Below are positions 33,080 through 40,841 of a stretch of 64,000 bases of DNA, in pieces. The DNA is from Mesorhizobium sp. Root102. GTDB taxonomy: Bacteria; Pseudomonadota; Alphaproteobacteria; Rhizobiales; Rhizobiaceae. The notes under the pieces were generated by a model. The model did no database searches and was not told where the DNA came from. It saw only the letters and a program-made list of their open reading frames with translations. The translations under genes and the position numbers were made by a program. Position 1 is the stretch's first letter. Every line of letters starts with the position of its first letter. The stretch is taken from positions 187,428 through 251,427 of the forward strand of contig NZ_LMCP01000023.1 of the NCBI RefSeq assembly GCF_001425625.1. The letters run 5' to 3'.

Positions 33080-34057
33080 TCAGGCAGCAGGCTTGCGTTG
33101 CTGGAACTGGCCGGCGGCGCGGTAGCGCCAGAGGTAGCTGGGCAGGATCGTCGCGATCGATTGCGGCTGGATGCCGAGGCCGGCAAGCGTCCTGTTGGCC
33201 TTGGCGGCCGCGTCCGAGACGATGTTGTGCTCGCGCAGCTGCATCACCTGGTCCTTGGTCAGCAGCGGATTGGGCAAGAGGCCGAGGATCGAGGCCTGGA
33301 TGTTGGCCACCCACCACGGCACCGGCACCAGCAGGCGCTTGCGCTCGATCACCTCAAGCAGCTCTTCCATGCATTCCTTGAAGGTGAGCACCTTCGGCCC
33401 GCCGAGTTCATAGATCTGGCCGCCATCGACCTTGCCGTCGACCGAGCGCGCCACCGCTTCGGCGACGTCGCCGACATAGACCGGCTGGAACTTGGTTTGG
33501 CCGCCACCGATCAGCGGCAGCACCGGCGAATAGCGCGCCATGTTGGCGAAGCGGTTGAAGAATTCGTCCTCTGGCCCAAAGTTGACCGACGGACGAAAGA
33601 TGACCGCGTCCTTGATCGTCTCCAGTACGGCCTTTTCGCCAAGCGCCTTGGTGCGCGCGTAGTCCGATTCGGAGTCCGCATCCGCGCCTAGCGCCGAGAC
33701 ATGGGTGAGGCCGGCGCCGACAGAACGGGCCGCTTCGGCCACGGCGCGGGCGCCGAACTCGTGGACGGCGGGGAATTTCTGCCGGCCGCTCTCATGCAGG
33801 ATGGCGACCAGATTGACGACATGGTCGGCGCCCTGAACGGCGCGGTCGACCGACCAGCGCACGCGCACATTGGCCTGCACCGGCTGGATCTGGCCGACAT
33901 TGCCAAGCGGCTGCAGATGCCCGGCGAGGTCGGGCCGCCGGCAGGCGACGCGGATGCGATAGCCGCGCTTGGCCAGTGCGCGCACGACATGGCGGCCGAC
34001 AAAGCCCGATCCGCCAAAGACGACGACGAGCTTTGGGGTCTGCAGGATTTCGGTCAT
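33080..34057 (-). CDS. NDUFA9-like NAD(P)-binding protein (atypical short-chain reductase; complex I-associated family)
   Basis: A 325-aa protein. ATG 34057 with GGAG 7 nt upstream is used; the ORF continuation to 34411 overlaps the neighbouring DoxX gene and is not supported. The Rossmann start is KLVVVFGGSGFVGRHVVRALAKRGYRIRV. Further NAD(P)-dependent atypical-SDR signatures are VNLVAILHESGRQKFPAVHEFGARAVAEAA, SALGADADSESDYARTKALGEKAV, IFRPSVNFGPEDEFFNRFANMAR and YELGGPKVLTFKECMEELLEV. This combination is the alphaproteobacterial homologue of mitochondrial complex I subunit NDUFA9. It has no complex I genes nearby. Confidence 0.9.
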   Translation of the reverse strand: MTEILQTPKLVVVFGGSGFVGRHVVRALAKRGYRIRVACRRPDLAGHLQPLGNVGQIQPVQANVRVRWSVDRAVQGADHVVNLVAILHESGRQKFPAVHEFGARAVAEAARSVGAGLTHVSALGADADSESDYARTKALGEKAVLETIKDAVIFRPSVNFGPEDEFFNRFANMARYSPVLPLIGGGQTKFQPVYVGDVAEAVARSVDGKVDGGQIYELGGPKVLTFKECMEELLEVIERKRLLVPVPWWVANIQASILGLLPNPLLTKDQVMQLREHNIVSDAAAKANRTLAGLGIQPQSIATILPSYLWRYRAAGQFQQRKPAA

Positions 34058-34161
34058 GGCTGGCTCCGGCGCTCGCAAGCTTGGCTGAAGCCGTTTCATA
34101 ATCCGTTTCGCGCCAAAGGCAAAGGGCGACGCGTCGTCGCTGCCGCCCTTGTTTGGCCTTG

Positions 34162-34614
34162 TCAGAACGCCTTGCCCATGTGGGCGTCGATCGAATGGCG
34201 GTTGCCGCCGCGAATGACGAAGAAGAGCAGGATTGCCGCCCACAGCAGCGACTTTTCCGCGCCCGAAATGCCCTGGCCCATGGTTATCAGGTGGAACCAG
34301 ACCGTGACCAGCAGCACGAACAGGCCGGCAAAGGCGGCCGGCCGCGTCAAAAACCCGATGGCGATGAAAATACCGCCGAAGAATTCTGTGCAGGCCAGCA
34401 GCAAAGACCACAAGGCGCCCGGATAAAAGCCGAGACCCTCGACCATCTCGGCGGCGCCGAAAGGATTGGTGATCTTCTGCGAGCCATGGATGGTGAGAAA
34501 CGCACCGGCGACGACGCGAAGAACGGTTTCCGCACCATCATGCAAGGCTGCGTAGAACCTGCCAAGGGCCGGGATGACAAGGCTGTTGCGGGGATTGTCC
34601 GTGCTTGCCGACAT
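34162..34614 (-). CDS. DoxX family membrane protein
   Basis: A 150-aa protein with four hydrophobic helices. VLRVVAGAFLTIHGSQKITNPFG is the signature R-x-x-x-G-x-x-x-x-x-H-G-x-x-K of the DoxX family, and SLLLACTEFFGGIFIAIGFLTRPAAFAGLFVLLVTVWF matches its second and third helices. DoxX proteins are linked to terminal oxidation and redox stress; the function of this one is unknown. It lies 104 bp upstream of the NDUFA9-like gene on the same strand and may be co-transcribed with it. Confidence 0.9.
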   Translation of the reverse strand: MSASTDNPRNSLVIPALGRFYAALHDGAETVLRVVAGAFLTIHGSQKITNPFGAAEMVEGLGFYPGALWSLLLACTEFFGGIFIAIGFLTRPAAFAGLFVLLVTVWFHLITMGQGISGAEKSLLWAAILLFFVIRGGNRHSIDAHMGKAF

Positions 34615-34728
34615 TATAGCTCCTCTGTTTGCTCAATCAGCGCAGACGGCCGGTCAGGTCGGGCGAAGTCAAATAAACAAAAGTTGACAAAAATTCGAAT
34701 GTTTTATCGTTGCGAAGACGAAACGCAG

Positions 34729-34752
34729 AAAACCCCGCCGAAGCGGGGTTTT
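34729..34752 (-). terminator. Intrinsic terminator
   Basis: AAAACCCCGC (34729-34738) and GCGGGGTTTT (34743-34752) form a perfect stem with a CGAA loop, symmetrical for both strands. It follows the small secreted protein gene on the minus strand. Confidence 0.9.
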
Positions 34753-34809
34753 CCGGGTGACATCCATGCGAAGTCAGGGGCCGACGGAGCGGCCTGACCT
34801 GAGACGGTA

Positions 34810-35091
34810 TCAGGAGGGCGTGAAGCAAGTACGCCCACCCCAGCCCTGAACATCCGACATGGTGCCGCCAACCTTCTTGCAGGCTGCGATGAAATCGGCG
34901 CTGCAGCTGGCGAATTTCGCGTGGCCGTTCTTGCAGTAATGATCCTCGGTGGCGCCGCCGCTCGGGGCGGTGATGACGCCCGGGCTGGACGGCTTGATCG
35001 GCGCGGCCTTCAGACTGGCTGCCTGTGTGGCACCCATGAACGAGCCGAGCAGAAGGACGGCGGTCAGCATGGTGATCTTGGTGTTGGTCAT
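34810..35091 (-). CDS. Small secreted cysteine-containing protein of unknown function (93 aa)
   Basis: ATG 35091 with AAAGGAAA upstream opens a 93-codon frame. A signal peptide (MTNTKITMLTAVLLLGSFMGATQA, cleaved after QAA or TQA) is followed by a proline/serine-rich stretch. The compact C-terminal half carries four cysteines: YCKNGHAKFASC, AACKKVG and RTCFTPS, which suggests two disulfides. It ends with a clean terminator, so it is an independent gene. I do not recognise the family. Confidence 0.8.
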   Translation of the reverse strand: MTNTKITMLTAVLLLGSFMGATQAASLKAAPIKPSSPGVITAPSGGATEDHYCKNGHAKFASCSADFIAACKKVGGTMSDVQGWGGRTCFTPS

Positions 35092-35335
35092 GATAATTTC
35101 CTTTTGATTTGGGTTGAGTTCTCCGAGGTGCAAAGGACCATCCTTTGCGTGAAACAGGCTTTCGCTTTTCGGTTTGCTGCTTCCCTCGGTGTGGATCGGG
35201 CAAGCTCGCCTTGCCTTGGACAAAGCTGTGTCGCAGCAAGGCGCGGAAAGGTTCAGCGGCGCGCAAAGAAAATCGCACCGCGCCGCGCCTCAGGCGGGCA
35301 GGTTCCAGATAACTATCTGATGTCTAACGGAATAA

Positions 35336-36337
35336 TCAGGAAGAGTAGCGGGCGGCAAATTCGGAAATGCGCTGCACCACCGCCTTGGATGCGGTGATGC
35401 CGCGCGCTTGCGCCTTCTCGGCGGCCTCTGCGCGAGCCCGGCCAGGTACATGCACGCCGAAGCGCCGCCGCAGCCGGTCGAGCTGGTCCTTCATCCGCTG
35501 CTCGAAATCCGGGTCGAGCAGCTTGGGCTCGACGGCAAGCACGAACAGCCCGGTGCCGGGGCTGTCCGGCCCGCCGCTGAACCATGGCGCGTCGAGCGAC
35601 CAGTTGGCGCCCGACAGGCCCGCCGCCAGCACCTCGACCATCAACGCGATGTTGGCGCCGCGCTGGCCGCCGAAGGCAAGCATCGCGCCCTTCATGGCGG
35701 CGGCCGGATCGGTGGTCGGGTTGCCGCTGGCGTCCAGCGCCCAGCCCTCTGGGATTGTCTTGCCGTCCTCGGCCGCCTTGCGGATGTTGACGAAAGCGGT
35801 GGCGCTCGACGACTGGTCGATGACCAGCGGCGCGCCGTCGGCCGCGGGTGCCGCAAACGACATCGGATTGGTGCAGTAGACCGGCTTGATCGAGCCCGAG
35901 CCGGCAAGCACGGCCGGGCCGTTGGTGGCTGCGAAAGACACCAGTCCCAGTGCCGCCAGCCGCCCGGTGAAATAGCCGAGTGCGCCGCATGTATAGGCGT
36001 TCTTTTGCGAGAAGATGGCGACGCCGAAAAGTTTTGCCGCCTTGGCGAGGTCGTCGATGGTGCGGTCGAAGCCGGTATGCGCCAGCCCGCCGCGTGCATC
36101 GGAGAGATAGACCGCCAGCGCCGGCCGGGTGATCACCGGGTCGGCATTGCCGTCGATGCGTCCGGCTTCCAGCGCCTCGAGATAATCGATGAAATGCGAC
36201 AGTCCGACGGAGGAAAGCCCTTCTGCCTCGGCGGCGACGATCGAAGCAGTGAGCGATTGCGCCGCTTCCTCATTGGCGCCGGCGCCAAGTGCCGCCATCC
36301 GGCACAGTCCTTTTGCCTGGTCGAGACTGAGTTGCAT
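35336..36337 (-). CDS. Ldh family oxidoreductase (malate/L-lactate/pyrroline-carboxylate reductase type)
   Basis: A 333-aa NAD(P)-dependent enzyme of the malate/L-sulfolactate/ureidoglycolate dehydrogenase fold. Motifs include SVGLSHFIDYLEALEAGRIDG, LAHTGFDRTIDDLAKAAKLFGVAIFSQKNAYTCGALGYFTGRLAALGLV, TNPMSFAAPAADGAPLVIDQSSSA and PGTGLFVLAVEP. In this family DpkA reduces cyclic imines (delta1-piperideine-2-carboxylate and delta1-pyrroline-2-carboxylate) from basic amino acids. The position after a basic-amino-acid ABC importer makes that activity the leading guess. It is the last gene of the operon hisP-like, binding protein, hisQ-like, hisM-like, ldh-like, and is separated from the permease gene by a repeat. 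Confidence 0.88.
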   Translation of the reverse strand: MQLSLDQAKGLCRMAALGAGANEEAAQSLTASIVAAEAEGLSSVGLSHFIDYLEALEAGRIDGNADPVITRPALAVYLSDARGGLAHTGFDRTIDDLAKAAKLFGVAIFSQKNAYTCGALGYFTGRLAALGLVSFAATNGPAVLAGSGSIKPVYCTNPMSFAAPAADGAPLVIDQSSSATAFVNIRKAAEDGKTIPEGWALDASGNPTTDPAAAMKGAMLAFGGQRGANIALMVEVLAAGLSGANWSLDAPWFSGGPDSPGTGLFVLAVEPKLLDPDFEQRMKDQLDRLRRRFGVHVPGRARAEAAEKAQARGITASKAVVQRISEFAARYSS

Positions 36338-36351
36338 CGCAATGAGTTCCT

Positions 36352-36423
36352 AAGCGAATAGCGAATAGCGAGTAGGGAGTAGCGGAAATAGCGGGCGCTT
36401 ACTATTCGCTATTCCCTAACTCA
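36352..36423. repeat. Degenerate short tandem repeat with inverted copy (GCGAATA units)
   Basis: The sequence reads as repeats of the 7-9 bp type AGCGAAT, AGCGAAT, AGCGAGT, AGGGAGT, AGCGGAAAT, then the inverse ACTATTCGCTATTCCCTA on the other arm. It forms a hairpin in the gap between the HisM-type and Ldh-family genes. I recall similar runs between genes in Mesorhizobium, but that was not checked. Confidence 0.6.
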
Positions 36424-37233
36424 CTAGCCGATCTTGTTGGGGATCCGGGCTTCGATCCTGCCGAGGGCGAGGACCAGAATACCGGTGATCGTCATGTAGA
36501 TTAGCGCCAGCAGCAGCAAGGGCTCGTAGGTGAGGTAGGTGTCCTGCCGCACCTTGGACGAAACGGCGAAGATGTCGATGACGCTGATCGTCGCCACCAG
36601 CGGCGTCGACTTCAATTGCAGCACGGTCTCGCCGGTCAGCGTCGGCAGCGCCCGGTAGATGGCTTGCGGCAGCCAGATGCGCCGGAACGTCTTCCATCGG
36701 CTCATGCCGAACGCGCGGGCGGCCTCCAGTTGCCCCTTGGGCACGCCGGCGAAGGCACCGCGCATCACCTCGCCCTCATAGCCGGCGAAAGACAAGGTCA
36801 ACGCCAGCACGCCATAGGGCCAGGCTTGCCTGAGATACGGCCACATCCAGGATTCGCGGATCCACGGATATTGCGGAAACAGCGAGCCCAGGCCGTAATA
36901 GAGCAGCCACAGCTGGATCAGCAGCGGCGTGCCCCGGATCACCGTGCAGAACACCTTGGCGGGCGCGGCGAACCAGAAGGAGCCGGTGGCCTGCGCCAAC
37001 CCCAGCGGCACGGCCAGCAGGAAGCCCAGCACGCAGGTGACGGCCAGGATCCACAGCGAGCGCCAGATGCCGATCAATCCCATTTCATAATATTGCGGCA
37101 GCCAGTCCCAGCGCATGAAAAAGGCCGCCGACAGAACCAGGCCGAGTGCGATCAGGATCAGCACGATGCGGTGCGGCTGCAGCCACAGCGACGTTCGCGC
37201 GACGGCGTTGATGATGGCCGCCTCATTGGCCAT
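36424..37233 (-). CDS. Amino-acid ABC transporter permease (HisM/ArtM type)
   Basis: A 269-aa inner-membrane permease. It has five to six helices and the polar amino acid permease signature: GLAQATGSFWFAAPAKVFCTVIRGTPLLIQLWLLYYGLG, then AFAGVPKGQLEAARAFGMSRWKTFRRIWLPQAIYRALPTL (the EAA loop EAARAFGMSRWKTFRRIWLPQA), and KSTPLVATISVIDIFAVSS. It pairs with the HisQ-type permease encoded immediately upstream. The two genes overlap by 1 nt, so they are translationally coupled. An N-terminal extension precedes the first helix. Confidence 0.93.
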   Translation of the reverse strand: MANEAAIINAVARTSLWLQPHRIVLILIALGLVLSAAFFMRWDWLPQYYEMGLIGIWRSLWILAVTCVLGFLLAVPLGLAQATGSFWFAAPAKVFCTVIRGTPLLIQLWLLYYGLGSLFPQYPWIRESWMWPYLRQAWPYGVLALTLSFAGYEGEVMRGAFAGVPKGQLEAARAFGMSRWKTFRRIWLPQAIYRALPTLTGETVLQLKSTPLVATISVIDIFAVSSKVRQDTYLTYEPLLLLALIYMTITGILVLALGRIEARIPNKIG

Positions 37234-38066
37234 CAGCGCGCATCCTTGAGCGAAGGCATGCCGCGCCGCGACCAGGCCTCGACCCGGCCGATGATGAGAT
37301 TGGAAAACAGCGAGAGCAGCAGGTAGAGCACGCCTGCTGCGAAAAAGAAGGTGAAATAGGCTTTGGTGACACCGGCGGCCTGCCGCGTTGCCAGCGCCAG
37401 TTCGTAGAAACCGACGACCGCCAGCAGCGCGGTGTCCTTGGTGGCGATCAGCCAGAGATTAGCGAGGCCCGGTATGGCGAAGGGCAGCATTGCCGGCAAG
37501 GTGATGCGCCGCAAAAGCAGGCCGGGAGACATGCCATAGGCGCGGGCCGCTTCGATCTGGCCTTGCGGAATGGCCAGGATCGCGCCGCGTATCACCTCGG
37601 TCGAATAGGCGCCCTGGACAAAGCCGAGCACGGCGATGCCGGCGGCAAGGCCGCTGATGTCGACACGCTGGTAACCCATTGCCGTCAGCGCCTGGTTGAT
37701 CAGGTCGGTCCCGGCATAATAGAGCAGCAGGATCAGCACCAGTTCGGGCACGGCGCGCACGATGGTGGTGTAGACCGCCAGCAGATCGCGCACCACCGGG
37801 CCGCCATAGAGCTTGCCATAGGCGCCGCCGGTGCCGATCAGAAGACCGAGGCAGGTGGCGCCCAGCGCGATCTCGATCGAGTGGAGCAGCCCAACCATAA
37901 GGGTCCCGCCCCAGCCCGGCGGATTGGGCGAGAGAAGTTCGATGATGCCGGCCGCCGAGGCCGAAAGAAGTGCGTCGATCAGCGTCGCCCCCGGATTGCT
38001 GGCTCTAACCGCCGACGGCTGCGTCGGCGGCAAACATGCCTGGGAAAGATCGGGCAGGAGAGGCAT
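37233..38066 (-). CDS. Amino-acid ABC transporter permease (HisQ type)
   Basis: About 277 aa. LAVYTTIVRAVPELVLILLLYYAGTDLINQ is the HisQ hallmark; the EAA loop is GQIEAARAYGMSPGLLLRRITLPAMLP, and KDTALLAVVGFYELALATRQAA follows. The start is uncertain: a GTG at 38087, the ATG at 38066 and later codons are possible, and none has a good ribosome site, while homology begins only around residue 40. Together with the neighbouring binding protein, ATPase and HisM-type permease it forms a complete importer for a polar or basic amino acid. Confidence 0.9.
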   Translation of the reverse strand: MPLLPDLSQACLPPTQPSAVRASNPGATLIDALLSASAAGIIELLSPNPPGWGGTLMVGLLHSIEIALGATCLGLLIGTGGAYGKLYGGPVVRDLLAVYTTIVRAVPELVLILLLYYAGTDLINQALTAMGYQRVDISGLAAGIAVLGFVQGAYSTEVIRGAILAIPQGQIEAARAYGMSPGLLLRRITLPAMLPFAIPGLANLWLIATKDTALLAVVGFYELALATRQAAGVTKAYFTFFFAAGVLYLLLSLFSNLIIGRVEAWSRRGMPSLKDAR

Positions 38067-38104
38067 GGCATCGGCGCCATGCCCCACAGCTCATGCGAGG
38101 ATCG

Positions 38105-38905
38105 TCAGTTCGACTGCGCGCCGCCGCCGCCGTAAATGTCGAAGTCAAAATACTTCTTCGAGATTTCGTCATATTTGCCGTTGGCGCGGATGGCCTTGAT
38201 GCCGGCGTTGATTTTGCCCTTCAGCTCGGTGTCCTCCTTGCGTACACCGGCGCCAACGCCCGGCCCGAGCACCTCGTCGTCCGGAGCGACCATGCCCTTC
38301 AGGTCGCAGCAGGCCTTGCCCTGGTCCGACTTGAGGAATTCGCCAAGCGCGATGGAATCGGCCTGCACCGCATCGAGGCGGCCGGCGGCAAGATCGTTGT
38401 TGGCTTCGTCTTGGGTCTGGTATTCCTTGATCTCGGAGGCTGTGCTGCCAAAGTGCTTCTTGGCGTAGACGGCATGCACCGTCGAAACCTGCACGCCGAC
38501 GATCTTGCCCTTGAGGTCGTCCGGCGCGGAGCCGAATTTCTGGTCCTTCGGGCCGATGATCGCGGTCGGGGTGTTATAGTACTTGTCCGAGAAGTCGATC
38601 GTCTTCTCGCGTTCGGCGGTGATCGACATAGAGGAGACGATGAGGTCGATCTTCTTGGTCGTCAGCGCCGGAATGATGCCGTCCCAGGCAACCGGGGTGA
38701 TGACGCAATCAAGCTTCTCTTCGGCGCACACCGCGTCGATGAAATCGATCTCCCAGCCGACCCATTTGCCGGAAGCGTCCGGCGAGGTGAAGGGCGGATA
38801 GGGCTCGGCGGCGACGCCGATCTTGACCGGATCGGCCTTGGCCACACCCATGGCGGCGACGCCGAGCAGCAGCGCTGCGGCGAATGTCTTCAGAACAGTC
38901 TTCAT
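38105..38905 (-). CDS. Periplasmic amino-acid-binding protein (lysine/arginine/ornithine type)
   Basis: A 266-aa binding protein of SBP_bac_3 type. The signal peptide is MKTVLKTFAAALLLGVAAMGVAKA with cleavage before DPVKIG. Family residues: PYPPFTSPDASGKWVGWEIDFIDAVCAEEKLDCVITPVAWDGIIPALTTKKIDLIVSSMSITAERE, where SSMSIT-x-x-R contacts the carboxylate of the amino acid, and VGVQVSTVHAVY. Two cysteine pairs (E-K-LDC, KACC) occur. This resembles HisJ/ArgT-type proteins that bind basic amino acids, including octopine- or nopaline-type guanidino compounds in rhizobia. The precise ligand is undetermined. Confidence 0.92.
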   Translation of the reverse strand: MKTVLKTFAAALLLGVAAMGVAKADPVKIGVAAEPYPPFTSPDASGKWVGWEIDFIDAVCAEEKLDCVITPVAWDGIIPALTTKKIDLIVSSMSITAEREKTIDFSDKYYNTPTAIIGPKDQKFGSAPDDLKGKIVGVQVSTVHAVYAKKHFGSTASEIKEYQTQDEANNDLAAGRLDAVQADSIALGEFLKSDQGKACCDLKGMVAPDDEVLGPGVGAGVRKEDTELKGKINAGIKAIRANGKYDEISKKYFDFDIYGGGGAQSN

Positions 38906-38959
38906 TTCACGACTCCCAGTTTGTTGTTGGTTCCCGGTTTTCTTCCGTCCCGGCCTGTC

Positions 38960-39775
38960 CTAGCCGATGTTGCGGATGAACTGCTTCAGCCTTTCGGATC
39001 TGGGCGCGCCGAAGATCTGCTCGGGCGGTCCTTCTTCCTCGACCAATCCATTGTAGAGATAGACGACATGCGTCGCGACCTCGCGGGCGAACTTCATCTC
39101 GTGCGTCACCAGCACCATGGTGCGGCCTTCGCGCGCCAGGTCGCCGATCACTTTCAACACCTCGCCGACCAGCTCGGGATCGAGCGCCGAGGTCGGCTCG
39201 TCGAACAGCATGACGCGCGGATTGATGGCCAGTGCCCGGGCGATCGCGGCGCGCTGCTGCTGGCCGCCCGACAGATAGGCCGGATAGACGTCGCGTTTTT
39301 CGGCCAGCCCCACGCGGGCGAGCAGCTTTTCCGCCTCGCTGATCGCCACATCGCGGTTGATGCCAAGCACATGCACGGGAACCTCGATGACGTTTTCGAT
39401 CAGCGTCATGTGGCTCCATAGATTGAAGTTCTGAAACACCATGCCGAGCTTGGAGCGGATGCGCTCGATCTGCTTGCGGTCGGCCGGAACCGTGTGGCCA
39501 TGGCTGTCGGCCTTGAGCTTGATCTCCTCGCCATTGACGCGGATGATGCCGCTGGTCGGGTTTTCCAGGCAGTTGATGCAACGCAGCAGTGTCGATTTGC
39601 CCGAGCCTGAGCCGCCGATGATGGCGATGACCTCGCCGTCGCGCGCCGACAGCGAGACGCCCTTCAGCACATGCAATTCACCGAATCTCTTGTGCAGGTT
39701 CTCGACATGGATGGCTTCGGCGGCGCCGTCCTGCGCCGTGTGTTTCAATGCGGGTACGGCGCCTTGCGCCATCAT
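38960..39775 (-). CDS. Amino-acid ABC transporter ATP-binding protein (HisP/ArtP type)
   Basis: A 271-aa ATPase. Walker A is GGSGSGKST, the signature is LSGGQQQRAAIARALA, Walker B is RVMLFDEPTSALDPE, and the switch histidine is in VLVTHEMKFAREV. The insertion NGEEIKLKADSHGHTVPADRKQIERIRSKLGMVFQNFNLWSHMTL is typical of HisP-like proteins. It is the first gene of the minus-strand importer operon and diverges from the amidinohydrolase gene. A short N-terminal extension (MMAQGAVPALKHTAQDGAAEA) precedes IHVENLHKRFG. Confidence 0.95.
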   Translation of the reverse strand: MMAQGAVPALKHTAQDGAAEAIHVENLHKRFGELHVLKGVSLSARDGEVIAIIGGSGSGKSTLLRCINCLENPTSGIIRVNGEEIKLKADSHGHTVPADRKQIERIRSKLGMVFQNFNLWSHMTLIENVIEVPVHVLGINRDVAISEAEKLLARVGLAEKRDVYPAYLSGGQQQRAAIARALAINPRVMLFDEPTSALDPELVGEVLKVIGDLAREGRTMVLVTHEMKFAREVATHVVYLYNGLVEEEGPPEQIFGAPRSERLKQFIRNIG

Positions 39776-39965
39776 CCCTTTGATGCTCCGCGGAGCGGTC
39801 GAGCCCGTCGCTGCTGGTATCTTTTACCCATTAACCGTCACTGGACAGAGTTCCCATTCTCAAGATGGACCGTTCCGCTTGCCTCCGTCAACCATGGTTT
39901 TTGGACTATTGATCACAGCTTGCTGTAGTGGTTAGTGGCGGCAACGGACGGTTCGGGAGAATTTA

Positions 39966-40841
39966 GTGGGCAAATCATACGGGTCGCAGTCCATGGCCGG
40001 ACCCCTGAAACGCGTGCTGATGCGGTCCGCCGCCAGCGCCATGCGTCATGCCAGGGCACAGGAATGGCACTATGGTCCGGGTTTCGATCCGCAAAAGGCC
40101 GCAGCCCAGCATGAGCAGTTGACCGGCATGGTCGCGGCTTCCGGCGCCGAGATCGAATGGTTGACGGATGCCGATGACGGGCTGGCCGATTCCGTCTTCA
40201 CCCATGATCCGTCGCTGATGACCGATCATGGCGCGATCATTCTCTCGATGGGCAAGGCGCTGCGCCGGGCCGAGCCTGGCCTGCACGAAGCAGCCTACAA
40301 ACGCATGGGCATTCCTATCCTTGGCCGCCTCGAAAGCCCTGGCCAGGTGGAAGGCGGCGACTGCGTCTGGGTCGATGCAAACACGCTGGCCGTCGGCCGC
40401 GGCGTGCGCACCAATCAGGACGGCATCCAGCAGCTTTCAAACCTGCTTTCGCCCAAGGGCATTTCGGTTTTTGGCTTCGATCTGCCGCTCTGGCACGGAG
40501 AGGAAGCCTGCCTGCATCTGATGTCGGTGATCAGTCCGCTCGCCGACGATCTGGCGCTGGTCTACGCGCCCTTGCTGCCGGCTGCCTTCTACCAGTTGCT
40601 GCGGGGGCGCGGCATCAAGCTGGTCGAGGGCGATGCCGACGAGTTCTTCGCTTCCAACGGGCTTAGCCTCAACGTGCTGCCGACCGCGCCGCGCCAGGTC
40701 ATCGCCGTCGCCGGCTTTCGCAGGACGGCGGCTGCCATGCAGGCGGCCGGCTGCGCGGTTTCCACCTTCGAGGCGGATGCGCTCTGCATCGCCTGCGAGG
40801 GCGGCCCGACCTGCCTGACGCGGCCGATGCTGCGCCAATGA
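39966..40841 (+). CDS. Dimethylarginine dimethylaminohydrolase-like amidinohydrolase (guanidino-group-modifying family)
   Basis: A 291-aa protein. GTG 39966 has GGGAG 6-7 nt upstream. The fold is that of the arginine deiminase/DDAH group (COG1834): DSVFTHDPSLMTDHGAIIL, GQVEGGDCVWVDANTLAVGRGVRTN, HGEEACLHLMSVISPL with the catalytic histidine, and ACEGGPTCLTRPM, where the last cysteine is the likely nucleophile. These enzymes act on guanidino groups (arginine, methylarginine, agmatine). Position beside a ThDP decarboxylase and opposite a basic-amino-acid importer favours a guanidino substrate. The product is not certain. Its stop overlaps the next start by 4 bp. Confidence 0.85.
   Translation: MGKSYGSQSMAGPLKRVLMRSAASAMRHARAQEWHYGPGFDPQKAAAQHEQLTGMVAASGAEIEWLTDADDGLADSVFTHDPSLMTDHGAIILSMGKALRRAEPGLHEAAYKRMGIPILGRLESPGQVEGGDCVWVDANTLAVGRGVRTNQDGIQQLSNLLSPKGISVFGFDLPLWHGEEACLHLMSVISPLADDLALVYAPLLPAAFYQLLRGRGIKLVEGDADEFFASNGLSLNVLPTAPRQVIAVAGFRRTAAAMQAAGCAVSTFEADALCIACEGGPTCLTRPMLRQ

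Noticed and set aside
34058..34411. N-terminal extension of the NDUFA9-like frame
   Set aside because: It overlaps the DoxX gene, and the Rossmann motif and ribosome site place the start at 34057.
39776..39965. Possible operators in the divergent region between importer and amidinohydrolase operons
   Set aside because: Several GGTTCGG/GGACCG-like words and AT-rich stretches are present, but no consistent repeat or known box could be defended.
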